Made by a program: the position numbers and the translations under genes. Below are positions 15,804 through 24,378 of a DNA stretch of 64,000 bases, piece by piece. Under the pieces are notes generated by a model that was not told the DNA's origin, searched no databases, and was given only the letters and a program-made list of their open reading frames with translations. Origin of the DNA: Comamonas terrigena NBRC 13299 (lineage in GTDB: Bacteria > Pseudomonadota > Gammaproteobacteria > Burkholderiales > Burkholderiaceae_C); the NCBI RefSeq assembly GCF_006740045.1, contig NZ_AP019749.1, forward strand, positions 4,049,001-4,113,000, read 5' to 3'. Within the stretch, counting starts at the first letter, position 1, and each line of letters starts with the position of its first letter.

Positions 15804-16430
15804 TTACACGGCCAGCGAGGAGGACGAAGACGAGGTCTCGTCGGCCAGTTGCAGGCCGGAGGTGCTGCTGGAGGTGCCGCTGGCGCTGCTGTTGGAGAAT
15901 GCGCTGCTGGAGCTGGAAGCGGTGCCGCCTGCCCCCACCTGGATGTCGCCGCTGAGCTGGCCGCCTTCTTCGATCACGATCTTGCCGTAGCGGATGGAGC
16001 CGCTCACCTTGCCTGTACTGAAGATCACCAGTTTCTGGCGCACGGTCAGGTTGCCATTGAACTCACCGTGGATCTCGGCAATGTCGATCTCGGCGGAGCC
16101 ACGGAACGCGCCCTGCTCGGCAATCTGGATCACGCGGGAATTCATGGTTGCCTCGACCGTGCCTTCCACCACCAGGGTGTCGCAGTCGGTGATCTCCACC
16201 CCTTTGAGCTTGATGTTGGGGCCGACGGTGAGCTTGCTGCCGCTGCTGTCACTGGATGCCGAAGAGGTGCTGGAGCGGGGGCTGGTGGAAGACATGCTGG
16301 TGCCGGATGTACTGGATGTGCTGCCGTAGCTGCTGGAACTGCCTGTGCCCAGCGCGCTGCCGCTGGTCGAGGTACGGGTGGAAAAAGTGTCGTTGTCGCG
16401 CTTGCCGAAAAAGGGGTTCTGCACTGCCAT
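15804..16430 (-). CDS. bactofilin-like polymer-forming cytoskeletal protein
   Basis: A 208-aa protein with a central bactofilin (DUF583) beta-helix of about 100 residues (roughly 65-170). It is recognised by short hydrophobic repeats such as KLKGVEITDCDTLVVEGTVE, NSRVIQIAEQGAFRGSAEID and QKLVIFSTGKVSGSIRYGKI. Both ends are almost pure Ser/Thr/Gly/Ala low complexity, longer than the short proline-rich tails usual for bactofilins. The ATG at 16430 has AGGAGG at ideal spacing; an upstream ATG at 16508 has none. Bactofilins assemble into filaments on the inner face of the membrane and scaffold cell-wall or polar proteins. Confidence 0.85.
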   Translation of the reverse strand: MAVQNPFFGKRDNDTFSTRTSTSGSALGTGSSSSYGSTSSTSGTSMSSTSPRSSTSSASSDSSGSKLTVGPNIKLKGVEITDCDTLVVEGTVEATMNSRVIQIAEQGAFRGSAEIDIAEIHGEFNGNLTVRQKLVIFSTGKVSGSIRYGKIVIEEGGQLSGDIQVGAGGTASSSSSAFSNSSASGTSSSTSGLQLADETSSSSSSLAV

Positions 16431-16672
16431 GGGTCCTCCTGCGAAAAGCTGCATCCTAGAAAGGATGTTGTGCAACGAAGACAGCAAGATCGCAAGAGTT
16501 GTAAGCAAAAATCACACATGCAACATGCACTTGCAGTTCTTTCGTTTGCAAGTATTTTGAGAGCATGTGACGCTGGCGCGGCGCGCTTCGCCAGCACTTG
16601 GGCTTTGCACATCATGAAACCGCAAGGTGCGTACGGCAGTGCCGCGCCCGGCCAGCTTTGTGTCGGCCGTGG
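16431..16672. other. bactofilin upstream region
   Basis: This gene-free stretch must contain the bactofilin promoter on the minus strand. It is AT-richer than its surroundings and carries a small palindrome (CTTGCA...TGCAAG, about 16531-16554). I found no clear promoter pair. Confidence 0.35.
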
Positions 16673-17161
16673 TTACGAGACGATGTAGGCCGCCGCACCG
16701 GCGGTCAGCAAGGTACCGTCCTCACCCAGGAATTCCATGCGCGTGGATGCCACGCGCGAGCCCAGGCGCAGCACACGCGCCTGGACACTGAACACCTCGC
16801 CAATCCCCTGGCGCAGAAAATCCACCCGCAGGTCGATGGTGCCCAGGCGCGCAAAACGCTGCATGCGCTGCACCACCGGCTCGTCCATGTGCTTGGCGGC
16901 AATGGCGGCCATCACTGCCACGCCGCCCATGGCATCCAGTGCAGCGCTGATGGCGCCGCCGTGGAGGCGGTTGTAGCCAAAGTGGCCTACCAGCTCGGGC
17001 TTCATCACCATGCGGGCCTGGGCCTCCTGCGGGGTGACGGAGACCAGCTGCAGGCCCAGCACCTTGTGGAAGCTGATCAGCTCCTCCGTCAGCTGGCGCA
17101 TGGCAGCAATGAATTCTGGCTCGAAGGCCGTGGGAACCGCGGGGGTCTGGGGCATGTCCAT
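16673..17161 (-). CDS. PaaI-type/DUF4442 hot-dog thioesterase
   Basis: A hot-dog-fold protein of about 162 aa, probably an acyl-CoA thioesterase. The PaaI-like active-site region HFGYNRLHGGAISAALDAMGG lies near residues 60-80. The start is either ATG 17161 (MDMPQTP) or ATG 17155; an AGGA lies just upstream, slightly better placed for 17155. It follows a terminator at 17282-17310, so it is probably transcribed separately from the beta-oxidation genes upstream. Confidence 0.82.
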   Translation of the reverse strand: MDMPQTPAVPTAFEPEFIAAMRQLTEELISFHKVLGLQLVSVTPQEAQARMVMKPELVGHFGYNRLHGGAISAALDAMGGVAVMAAIAAKHMDEPVVQRMQRFARLGTIDLRVDFLRQGIGEVFSVQARVLRLGSRVASTRMEFLGEDGTLLTAGAAAYIVS

Positions 17162-17281
17162 GTCCTGTCCAATCAGGAACAGCCTGTGGCTATGCGGCCC
17201 CGGATTCCGGAGCTTGTGCTTCGGAACCCGGCACCGCCAGAACACAGGACGCTCCTATTTTTAGTGTGCAAAGGTCCCACG

Positions 17282-17310
17282 AAAAAGGCCCGCAGCAGAA
17301 GCTGTGGGCC
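17282..17310 (-). terminator. rho-independent terminator after the enoyl-CoA hydratase gene
   Basis: On the minus strand GGCCCACAGC and GCTGCGGGCC pair around TTCT and are followed by TTTTT. It lies 75 bases after the hydratase stop and marks the likely end of the beta-oxidation operon. Confidence 0.8.
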
Positions 17311-17384
17311 GTGGCACGGGGGATCGGGCACCGCGTCACCGGATGGCGCTGCGGGAAGCGGCCGGAGCCCCCGGCCTGCCGGTC

Positions 17385-18170
17385 TCAGCAGTGGCTGAAA
17401 TCGGGCTTGCGCTTTTGCATGAACGCGGTGAAGGCTTCCTTGGCCGCCGGAGCCGTCAGCATGCGGCCAAAGCTGGCGCCCTCTTCAGCCATCTGCGCCT
17501 TCACGGCGGCTTGCTGCCCGCCCTTCATCAGGCGCTTGGTCTCGATCAGCGCGCTCAAGGGCTTGGCCGCCAGCTTCTTGGCCTGGGCCTGGGCATAGGC
17601 GTTGACTTCGGTGGGCGGCAGCACGCGGTTGACCAGACCCACTTCCAGCGCGGCCTCGGCCATGAAGGGCTCGCCCAGCAGCAGGGCTTCGGCGGCACGG
17701 TGGTAGCCCAGCATCTGCGGCAGCAGCAGGCTGGAGGCCGCTTCCGGGCACAGGCCCAGATTCACGAAAGGCATGGAGAACGCAGCGTTGTCACCGGCGT
17801 AGACCAGGTCGCAGTGCAGCAGCAAGGTGGTGCCGATGCCCACGGCCGGGCCCGCCACGGCCGCCAGCAGGGGTTTGGGGAAGCTGGCGATGCCGTGCAG
17901 GAAGCGGAAGGTGGGGCTTTCCTGCGGCAGGCCCTGGCCGTCCTGGCGGTTCAGGAAGTCGCCGATGTCATTGCCGGCACTGAAGATGGTGGCATCCCCC
18001 TGGATCACCACCACGCGCACCGCGTCATCGGTGGCGGCGCTGGCCAGGGCATCGGCCATGGTGCCGTACATCAGCTGCGTGATGGAGTTCTTCTTGTCGA
18101 CGCGGTTGAAGGTGATGGTGCGCACACCGGCTTCGGTGTGGACCAGGATATCGGTGGTGGTTTCGCTCAT
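17385..18170 (-). CDS. enoyl-CoA hydratase/isomerase (crotonase family)
   Basis: A 261-aa crotonase-fold enzyme for hydration or isomerisation of enoyl-CoA. The start at 18170 (MSETTTDIL) has AGGAAG upstream. The oxyanion-hole segments are visible: IFSAGNDIGDFLNRQ near residues 63-77 and AVAGPAVGIGTTLLLHCDLVYA near 103-124. The position usually held by the first hydratase Glu is Val-Gly, while a later MPFVNLGLCPEAAS segment carries an Asp-less, Glu-containing pattern typical of enoyl-CoA isomerases (ECI/PaaG-like). Isomerase activity is therefore as likely as hydratase. It is last in the beta-oxidation gene group. Confidence 0.87.
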   Translation of the reverse strand: MSETTTDILVHTEAGVRTITFNRVDKKNSITQLMYGTMADALASAATDDAVRVVVIQGDATIFSAGNDIGDFLNRQDGQGLPQESPTFRFLHGIASFPKPLLAAVAGPAVGIGTTLLLHCDLVYAGDNAAFSMPFVNLGLCPEAASSLLLPQMLGYHRAAEALLLGEPFMAEAALEVGLVNRVLPPTEVNAYAQAQAKKLAAKPLSALIETKRLMKGGQQAAVKAQMAEEGASFGRMLTAPAAKEAFTAFMQKRKPDFSHC

Positions 18171-18236
18171 GGATAGGCTTCCTGGGGAGAAGGAAAAATC
18201 AGCACGCTGCGCAGCCTGGCTGCACACAGCGATGCT

Positions 18237-19076
18237 TCACTCTTTGTAGTACACGGTCTGGTGCGATGTGGCCAGCAACTGGCCTTTCGCATCCCAGACC
18301 TGGGCGCTCTGGTCGAAAAAGCCGTTGCGGAAAGCCTGGGCATCGGCCTGGCCCAGCACGTGCTGGTCGCCCTGCGCAGCGAGCTGGGCACGGTCGGCAT
18401 GGAAATAGGTAGTGATCGACACCGTGCCCGCCGGCACCCGCCGCGCACGGCGCAGCCACACGCGGGGGAAGAACACGTCGCACAGCGCCGCCAGCGCCGG
18501 AAAGTCCAGCGCACGCGGCGGATTGTCGCGCACCCACAGCTGGCTCACGGGCTCGTGCGCGCTGTCGTCCCACACTTTGGGAATGGCACCGGTCACCACG
18601 CGCATGTCGTAGCGCTGCAGCCACTCCATGGCGCCGGTGGTGTCGAAACGCTCGCAGGTGGCAGGGTCGGGCATGTGGGGCGGACGGCCGTCTTCGATGC
18701 TGAAGGTGTCGCGCCGCACTGCCGTCACGGCCGTCGCCGTGGTGGTGACCTGCTGATCGCCGTTCTCGTCATCCTGCAACAGCACCACCGTCCAGTGCTG
18801 GGTGGAGCGGTTGGTACGCACCGGAGTGGCTTCGATGCGGTAGGGACCTGACGCCACCGGGCCGGCAAAGTTCACCGTCAGTGCCACCGGGTCGCCCAGG
18901 CAGTCCGGGTGCTGCAGGATGCTGTGCAGCATCAGCGCAGCAGTGGCGCCACCGTAGGGGCCCACCATGTTCCAGTAACCGGCGTGGGTATGGCCTTCGT
19001 AAACCCCGGGCTCGCGTGGCTGCAGCGCCAGCATGGCGTCCAGCGCATGGCCTGGGGGGGTGCTCGAATCTGTCAT
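18237..19076 (-). CDS. acyl-CoA thioesterase, TesB-like double hot-dog
   Basis: A 279-aa thioesterase with two hot-dog halves (4HBT_3/TesB-like). The first half has the glycine-rich MVGPYGGATAALMLHSIL segment near residues 37-54, and the second half ends in a typical QVWDAKGQLLATSHQTVYY strand pair. Its ATG overlaps the stop of the upstream alpha/beta hydrolase (ATGA, 19073-19076), so the two are co-translated. In the beta-oxidation operon it would release CoA from acyl intermediates. The chain-length preference is unknown. Confidence 0.85.
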   Translation of the reverse strand: MTDSSTPPGHALDAMLALQPREPGVYEGHTHAGYWNMVGPYGGATAALMLHSILQHPDCLGDPVALTVNFAGPVASGPYRIEATPVRTNRSTQHWTVVLLQDDENGDQQVTTTATAVTAVRRDTFSIEDGRPPHMPDPATCERFDTTGAMEWLQRYDMRVVTGAIPKVWDDSAHEPVSQLWVRDNPPRALDFPALAALCDVFFPRVWLRRARRVPAGTVSITTYFHADRAQLAAQGDQHVLGQADAQAFRNGFFDQSAQVWDAKGQLLATSHQTVYYKE

Positions 19077-20137
19077 GTTGCCTCCGTGAACAGATCACCC
19101 TGCCCCGCCGCCATCGAGGGCGCAGCAGGGGGGCAATGCTTTGCCACCACTGTAGCGGGTTCCGCCAGCGCCGCCTGACTCGCAGGCGCCACCGCCGAAC
19201 CGCCATGCGGTCGCCGGGGCAGCCCCTCCATGTCACCCGCCGGGCCCAGCCACTGCTCCAGCACGGCCGCCGCACGCGGCCACAGCGTATCGGCCATGTC
19301 ACGGCGGAAAAACCCGAAATGCCCGATGCGCGGCTGACCGGCATCGGCAGGCCGTACCCGTTCAAGCACCTGGGGGGCGTTGCGGTACCAGCTCAGCAGC
19401 GAACGCGTGCTGTTCCAGGACATCATCTCGTCGTCGGTCATCGACAGCGCATGCACCGGATAGCGCACCGCGGCATAGCTTTGGCGTGCACGCTCGCCCT
19501 CCACGCCCAGGCTGTAGCTGGGGTGCATGCACCAGCGCCGCCACTGCCAGACCACGCCGGCCGGCAGATCGCCAATCAGCCCCAGGCGCTTGCCCGGCAG
19601 ACAGCCGCACAACGCCGTGATCACAGGCTGTATGCACCACCACCACAGCAGCGCCTTGCGCTTGGTCGGCGGAGCGTTGTCACGCCAGTAGCCGCTGCCG
19701 CTGGCAACGGTCAGCATGCCGTCCACCGGCAGCGCCGGCCGGCACAGGCCCGGCAGCTGCGCCCCCACGCTGTGGCCCACCCACAGCACCGGACGCTGCA
19801 GGCCCTCGGCGGCGTCCAGCGCGCGCAGGTGCTGGGCCACGGCCAGGCAGTCCTGGGCCCAGTCCAGCAGATCGGCCTTGGCTTGGCGCAGCGGGCCCTG
19901 CAGCGAGGCCGCATGGCCCCGGTAGTCAAAAGTGGTCACGGCCAGACCGCGTGCGGCCAGCCATTCGGCAAATGCCGCATAAAAGGTTTGTGGCACGCCC
20001 ACGGCCGGCGCCAGCACCACCCGGCCGCGCACGGGCATGTCGGCGGGCTGGCAGTGGCGCAGCGCCAGCCGGGCATCGCTGCCCGGCACGGCCAGCTGGG
20101 CTTCGGTCCACCCGACTGGTTGCAGAAGGGTGGTCAT
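19073..20137 (-). CDS. alpha/beta-hydrolase fold protein
   Basis: A 354-aa hydrolase from the ATG at 20137 (MTTLLQPVG); a TTG at 20155 would add six residues. The nucleophile elbow GHSVGAQ is near residue 128, and an FDYRGHAAS segment near 75 marks strand 4. The fold resembles predicted hydrolases of the YheT/COG4757 kind. The last 45 residues are Ala/Pro-rich and likely disordered. It lies 4 bases after the thiolase stop and overlaps the thioesterase start, so it belongs to the operon, but its substrate is unknown. Confidence 0.78.
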   Translation of the reverse strand: MTTLLQPVGWTEAQLAVPGSDARLALRHCQPADMPVRGRVVLAPAVGVPQTFYAAFAEWLAARGLAVTTFDYRGHAASLQGPLRQAKADLLDWAQDCLAVAQHLRALDAAEGLQRPVLWVGHSVGAQLPGLCRPALPVDGMLTVASGSGYWRDNAPPTKRKALLWWWCIQPVITALCGCLPGKRLGLIGDLPAGVVWQWRRWCMHPSYSLGVEGERARQSYAAVRYPVHALSMTDDEMMSWNSTRSLLSWYRNAPQVLERVRPADAGQPRIGHFGFFRRDMADTLWPRAAAVLEQWLGPAGDMEGLPRRPHGGSAVAPASQAALAEPATVVAKHCPPAAPSMAAGQGDLFTEAT

Positions 20138-20141
20138 GGCC

Positions 20142-21335
20142 TCAGACGCTCTCAAAGATGCCGGCGGCGCCCTGGCCTGTGCCCACGCACATGGTCACCA
20201 TGCCGTACTTCAGCTTGTGGCGGCGCAGCGCATGGACCACGGTGGCCGCACGGATGGCACCGGTCGCTCCCAGGGGGTGGCCCAGGGCGATGGCACCGCC
20301 CATGGGGTTGACCTTGGCCGGGTCCAGACCCAGGCTGTTGATGACCGCCAGCGACTGGGCCGCAAAGGCTTCGTTCAGCTCGAACCAGCCGATGTCCTGG
20401 TGGTTGATGCCGGCATAGCGCAACGCGGCAGGAATGGCTTCGATGGGGCCGATGCCCATGATTTCAGGGGGCACGCCGCGGGCGGCAAAGCTGACGAAGC
20501 GGGCCAGCGGCGTCAGGCCGAACTGCTTGACGGCCTTCTCGCTGGCCAGGATCAGCGCACCGGCGCCATCGCTGGTCTGCGAGCTGTTGCCTGCCGTCAC
20601 GCTGCCGCGTGCGGCGAATACCGGGCGCAGTTTGCCCAGCGCTTCCAGCGTGGTGTCGGGGCGGGGACCTTCATCCAGGCTCACGGTGCGGGTCCTGGTG
20701 ATGACTTCGCCGGTGGCCAGATCGGGGCTGCGGTCGATGATGTCGATGGGCGTGACTTCGTCGGTGAATTCACCCGCCTGCTGGGCGCGCACGGCACGCA
20801 GGTGGGATTCCAGCGCGAAGGCGTCCTGCATCTCGCGCGTCACCTTCCACTGCTGGGCCACTTTCTCGGCGGTCAGGCCCATGCCGTAGGCAATGCCCAC
20901 GTTTTCGTCCCGCGCAAAGATCTCGGGATTGAACGAAGGTTTGTTGCCGCCCATGGGCACCATGCTCATGGACTCGGCTCCGCCCGCGATCAGCACATCG
21001 GCTTCGCCCACGCGGATGCGGTCGGCCGCCATCTGGATGGCCGTCACGCCCGAGGCGCAGAAGCGGTTCACCGTCACGCCGCCGATGGGGTGGTCGAACG
21101 CCAGGCCCACGGCAATGCGCGCCATGTTCATGCCCTGCTCGCCTTCGGGGAAGGAGCAGCCGATGATGGCATCCTCGATCGCCTTGGGGTCCAGCGTGGG
21201 CACCTGGGCCATGGCGGACTTCAGCGTGGCCACCAGCAGATCGTCCGGACGGGTGTTCTTGAAATAGCCCCGGCCCGAGCGGCCGATGGGCGTGCGCGTG
21301 GCGGCAACGATGTAGGCGTCTTGTACTTGTTTCAT
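20142..21335 (-). CDS. acetyl-CoA C-acyltransferase (3-ketoacyl-CoA thiolase)
   Basis: A 397-aa thiolase catalysing the last step of beta-oxidation. All catalytic elements are present: nucleophile Cys in NRFCASGVT near residue 93, NEAFAAQ near 345, His in GGAIALGHPLGATG near 355-368, and second Cys in MCVGTGQGAAG near 384. The ATG at 21335 lies 20 bases after the FadB-like gene, consistent with a FadB/FadA-type trifunctional partnership. Length is normal. Confidence 0.93.
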   Translation of the reverse strand: MKQVQDAYIVAATRTPIGRSGRGYFKNTRPDDLLVATLKSAMAQVPTLDPKAIEDAIIGCSFPEGEQGMNMARIAVGLAFDHPIGGVTVNRFCASGVTAIQMAADRIRVGEADVLIAGGAESMSMVPMGGNKPSFNPEIFARDENVGIAYGMGLTAEKVAQQWKVTREMQDAFALESHLRAVRAQQAGEFTDEVTPIDIIDRSPDLATGEVITRTRTVSLDEGPRPDTTLEALGKLRPVFAARGSVTAGNSSQTSDGAGALILASEKAVKQFGLTPLARFVSFAARGVPPEIMGIGPIEAIPAALRYAGINHQDIGWFELNEAFAAQSLAVINSLGLDPAKVNPMGGAIALGHPLGATGAIRAATVVHALRRHKLKYGMVTMCVGTGQGAAGIFESV

Positions 21336-21355
21336 GGTTCTTGTCTCCTTGCCAA

Positions 21356-23758
21356 TCAGTTGCGAACCGGCTTGCCGGTGTTCAACATGCCCAAGATGCG
21401 TTCATGGGTCTTGGGTTGGCCGATCAGGTGGCAGAAGGCCTTGCGTTCCAGCGCCAGCAGGTATTCCTCGGTCACCAGCGAGCCGGCATCCACGTCGCCG
21501 CCGCAGACGATCTCGGCAATCATCGAAGCGATCTTGAAGTCGTAGGCGCTGATGAAGCCGCCATCGCGCATGTTCACCAGCTGGGCCTTGATGGTGGCCA
21601 TGCCGCTGCGACCCGCCACCGGGAACAGGCGCTTGAGCGGCGCGCGCCAGCCACCGGCGGCCATGGAGCGGGCTTCGTTGATGGCGGTGAACAGCACCTC
21701 GTCCTTGTGCGGCACGATCAGGTCGGAATCCAGCAGATAGCCCAGCTTGCGCGATTCGATGGCGCTGGTGCCCACCTTGGCCATGGCCGCGGAGGTGAAG
21801 CCCTCGGTCAGGAAAGGCAGCACATCCTTGCTGGTGGACTGGGCCATGTTCTCGGCCGCACGGCGGGCGACATAGGTCAGGCCGCCGGCGCCGGGGATCA
21901 GGCCCACGCCCACTTCCACCAGGCCGATATAGCTTTCCATGTGGGCCACGCGGCGGGCGCTGTAGACGGCCAGCTCGCAGCCGCCGCCCAGGGCCATGCC
22001 ATGGATGGCCGCCACCACCGGCACCTGCGCGTAGCGGATGCGCAACATCATGTTCTGCAGCTCGGCTTCGATGCTTTCGATGGCGTCGGCGCCACCGATC
22101 ACGAAGGCGGGCATGGTGGCTTCCAGATCGGCGCCCACGCTGAAGGGGGCGTCACCGGACCAGATCACCATGGCCTCGAAATCACTCTCGGCGGTTTCCA
22201 CGGCTTCCACCAGGCCTTCCATGACCTCGGGGCTGATGGCGTGCATCTTGTTCTTGATGCTGGCGATCAGCACCTGACCATCCAGCGTCCAGGTGCGCAG
22301 CGCCTTGGTCTCGGCAATGGTGGTGCCGGCTGTCTTCCAGTCCGGCAGACTGTCTTCGCCCAGCAGCTTCTCAGGGAAGATCTGGCGCTCATAGACGGGC
22401 AGCACGCGGCGGGCGACAAACTTCTTTTGTGCCGGGCTCCAGGAGCCTTGGGCGGTGTGCACTCCGCCGGCTTGTGCCACCGGGCCTTCGAACACCCAGC
22501 GGGGCAGCGGCGCCGTGGACAGCGCCTTGCCGGCATCGATATCCTCCTGGATCATCGTGGCCACCTGCAGCCAGCCGGCTTCCTGCCACAGCTCGAACGG
22601 GCCTTGCTTCATGCCGAAGCCCCAGCGCATGGCCTGGTCCACATCGCGTGCGGATTCGGCAATGGTCTCCAGGTGGATGGCCGCGTAGTGGAAGCTGTCG
22701 CGCAGAATGGCCCACAGGAACTGGCCGGGCGCGCCTTCGGCGTTGCGCAGCAGTGGCAGGCGTTCGGCAGCGGGCTTCTTGAGCATGCGGCCATAGACCT
22801 CATCGGCCTTCTGGCCACCGGGCACGTAGTCCTCGCTGTCCAGCTCGAACTGCAGCACCTCGCGGCCCACCTTCTGGTAGAAGCCTTTTTTCGCCTTCTG
22901 GCCCAGGTGCCCCAGGTCCAGCAGTTTCTGCAGCACGGCGGGCGTGCCGAAGTTGCCGTAGAAAGGATCGGTCTCCGGGCTCAGATTGTCCTGCAGCGTC
23001 TTGATCACATGGGCCATGGTGTCCAGGCCCACTACGTCGGCGGTGCGGAAGGTGCCGCTGGAGGCGCGCCCCAGCTTCTTGCCGGTCAGGTCATCGACCA
23101 CATCGAACGTCAGGCCAAAGTTCTCGGCCTGCTTCATCGTGGACAGCATGCCGGCAATGCCGATGCGGTTGGCGATGAAGTTGGGGGTGTCGTGCGCGCG
23201 CACCACGCCCTTGCCCAGACCGCTGGTGACAAAGGCTTCCAGCTGGTCCAGCACCTCGGGACGGGTGGTGGGGGTGTTGATCAGTTCCACCAGCGGCATG
23301 TAGCGCGGGGGATTGAAGAAGTGGATGCCACAGAAACGCGGCTTGATGGCGTCGGGCAGCGCCTCGCTCAGCTTGGTGATGGACAGGCCCGAGGTGTTGG
23401 ATGCCACCAGCGCATGCTTGGCGATGAAGGGCGCGACCTTGGTGTAGAGGTCCAGTTTCCAGTCCATGCGCTCGGCAATGGCTTCGATGACCAGGTCACA
23501 GCCCTTGAGCAGCTTCAGGTGCTCCTCGTAGTTGGCGGCCTGGATCAGATCAGCATCTTCGGCCACACCGATGGGCGAAGGCTTGAGCTTCTTCAGGTTG
23601 GCGATGGCGCGTTCGGCAATGCCGCTCTTGGAGCCTTCCTTGGCGGGCAGGTCAAACAGGATGACCGGCACCTTGACGTTGACCAGGTGGGCGGCGATCT
23701 GCGCGCCCATCACGCCGGCGCCGAGCACGGCGACTTTCTTGACGTTGAATCGGGACAT
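21356..23758 (-). CDS. bifunctional 3-hydroxyacyl-CoA dehydrogenase/enoyl-CoA hydratase
   Basis: An 800-aa beta-oxidation enzyme in the FadN-like order, dehydrogenase first. The NAD-binding fold begins VAVLGAGVMGAQIAAHL at residues 9-25. The dehydrogenase catalytic His lies in FCGIHFFNPP near 145. A crotonase domain occupies about residues 480-720, with oxyanion-hole segments FSVGADL near 536 and IHGMALGGGCELAV near 585. This order is the reverse of E. coli FadB. It is co-directional with the thiolase downstream; a hairpin terminator lies between it and the upstream DUF2147 gene. Confidence 0.92.
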   Translation of the reverse strand: MSRFNVKKVAVLGAGVMGAQIAAHLVNVKVPVILFDLPAKEGSKSGIAERAIANLKKLKPSPIGVAEDADLIQAANYEEHLKLLKGCDLVIEAIAERMDWKLDLYTKVAPFIAKHALVASNTSGLSITKLSEALPDAIKPRFCGIHFFNPPRYMPLVELINTPTTRPEVLDQLEAFVTSGLGKGVVRAHDTPNFIANRIGIAGMLSTMKQAENFGLTFDVVDDLTGKKLGRASSGTFRTADVVGLDTMAHVIKTLQDNLSPETDPFYGNFGTPAVLQKLLDLGHLGQKAKKGFYQKVGREVLQFELDSEDYVPGGQKADEVYGRMLKKPAAERLPLLRNAEGAPGQFLWAILRDSFHYAAIHLETIAESARDVDQAMRWGFGMKQGPFELWQEAGWLQVATMIQEDIDAGKALSTAPLPRWVFEGPVAQAGGVHTAQGSWSPAQKKFVARRVLPVYERQIFPEKLLGEDSLPDWKTAGTTIAETKALRTWTLDGQVLIASIKNKMHAISPEVMEGLVEAVETAESDFEAMVIWSGDAPFSVGADLEATMPAFVIGGADAIESIEAELQNMMLRIRYAQVPVVAAIHGMALGGGCELAVYSARRVAHMESYIGLVEVGVGLIPGAGGLTYVARRAAENMAQSTSKDVLPFLTEGFTSAAMAKVGTSAIESRKLGYLLDSDLIVPHKDEVLFTAINEARSMAAGGWRAPLKRLFPVAGRSGMATIKAQLVNMRDGGFISAYDFKIASMIAEIVCGGDVDAGSLVTEEYLLALERKAFCHLIGQPKTHERILGMLNTGKPVRN

Positions 23759-23771
23759 GGTGTTCTGGGTG

Positions 23772-23807
23772 AAAAGACGCAGCCCCGGCCAGCGGCCGGG
23801 CTGCGTC
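23772..23807 (-). terminator. strong hairpin terminator between DUF2147 gene and fadB-like gene
   Basis: On the minus strand GACGCAGCCCGGCC and GGCCGGGGCTGCGTC pair over a 3-base loop and are followed by TTTT. It ends about 14 bases before the start codon of the fadB-like gene, so it either attenuates or separates transcription of the two halves of the beta-oxidation group. Confidence 0.7.
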
Positions 23808-23842
23808 GAAATAGGGGAGTAAGACGGGCAGGCGCGCGGTGC

Positions 23843-24289
23843 TTACTGCACGCGCACCCAGGTCTGGGTGCGGCCAAACGGGCCGATGGAGCCGCGCACT
23901 TCCAGCTTCTTGCCGTCGTCGATCGGGGTCAGGCGCAGGGTGTAGCTCTTGCCGCTTTCGGGGTCGAGGATCTTGCCGTCCTCCCAGACGGTCTTGCCCT
24001 CGGCCTTCTTGGCACCGGTGATGATGGGCAGGCCCACCATGGGCTTACCCTTGAGGCCGTCCTTGCATTCGGTGCAGACGGCGGCAGGGTCGGCACCCTT
24101 GCGCAGCAGCTTGGTGACATGGCCGCTGAGCACGCCCGCGTTGTCACTGATCTGGATTTCCGATTTGGCTTCGCCGGTCTTGTCATCCACGCTGTGCCAG
24201 GTGCCCACAGGCGTCATCTGTGCCCAGGCGGCAGACATGCCACCAACCATCACCACTACGGCAGCTACCAGTACTTTTACGGTCTTCAT
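23843..24289 (-). CDS. DUF2147 exported protein
   Basis: A 148-aa secreted protein of the DUF2147 family. A signal peptide covers about residues 1-23 (cleavage after SAAWA). The mature protein begins with the family motif PVGTWHSVDDKTGEAKSEIQI and ends YTLRLTPIDDGKKLEVRGSIG...WVRV, a small beta-barrel pattern. Two close cysteines (VCTEC) may form a disulfide or bind a metal. It sits between the acyl-CoA dehydrogenase and FadB-type genes, an unexpected place for a periplasmic protein. Members of this family occur elsewhere near fatty-acid genes, but their function is unknown. Confidence 0.82.
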   Translation of the reverse strand: MKTVKVLVAAVVVMVGGMSAAWAQMTPVGTWHSVDDKTGEAKSEIQISDNAGVLSGHVTKLLRKGADPAAVCTECKDGLKGKPMVGLPIITGAKKAEGKTVWEDGKILDPESGKSYTLRLTPIDDGKKLEVRGSIGPFGRTQTWVRVQ

Positions 24290-24330
24290 ATCCAGGTCCT
24301 TTCTGTTCGAACTTCAGGATTTGTCTCCAC

Positions 24331-24368
24331 AGGCCGCTCCGCTGTTTGAGGGTGTTGCAGAGCGGCCT
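24331..24368. repeat. inverted repeat downstream of the acyl-CoA dehydrogenase gene
   Basis: AGGCCGCTC and GAGCGGCCT are perfectly complementary across a 20-base loop and lie 11 bases after the dehydrogenase stop. There is no U tract. It may stabilise the mRNA end or weaken read-through. Confidence 0.35.
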
Positions 24369-24378
24369 CCCCAGTGCA

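Noticed and set aside
21341..24349. A 1002-codon open frame on the plus strand
   Set aside because: It lies exactly opposite the fadB-like and DUF2147 genes, is rich in His, Gln, Gly and Arg, matches no family and has no RBS. It is a complement of GC-rich codons.
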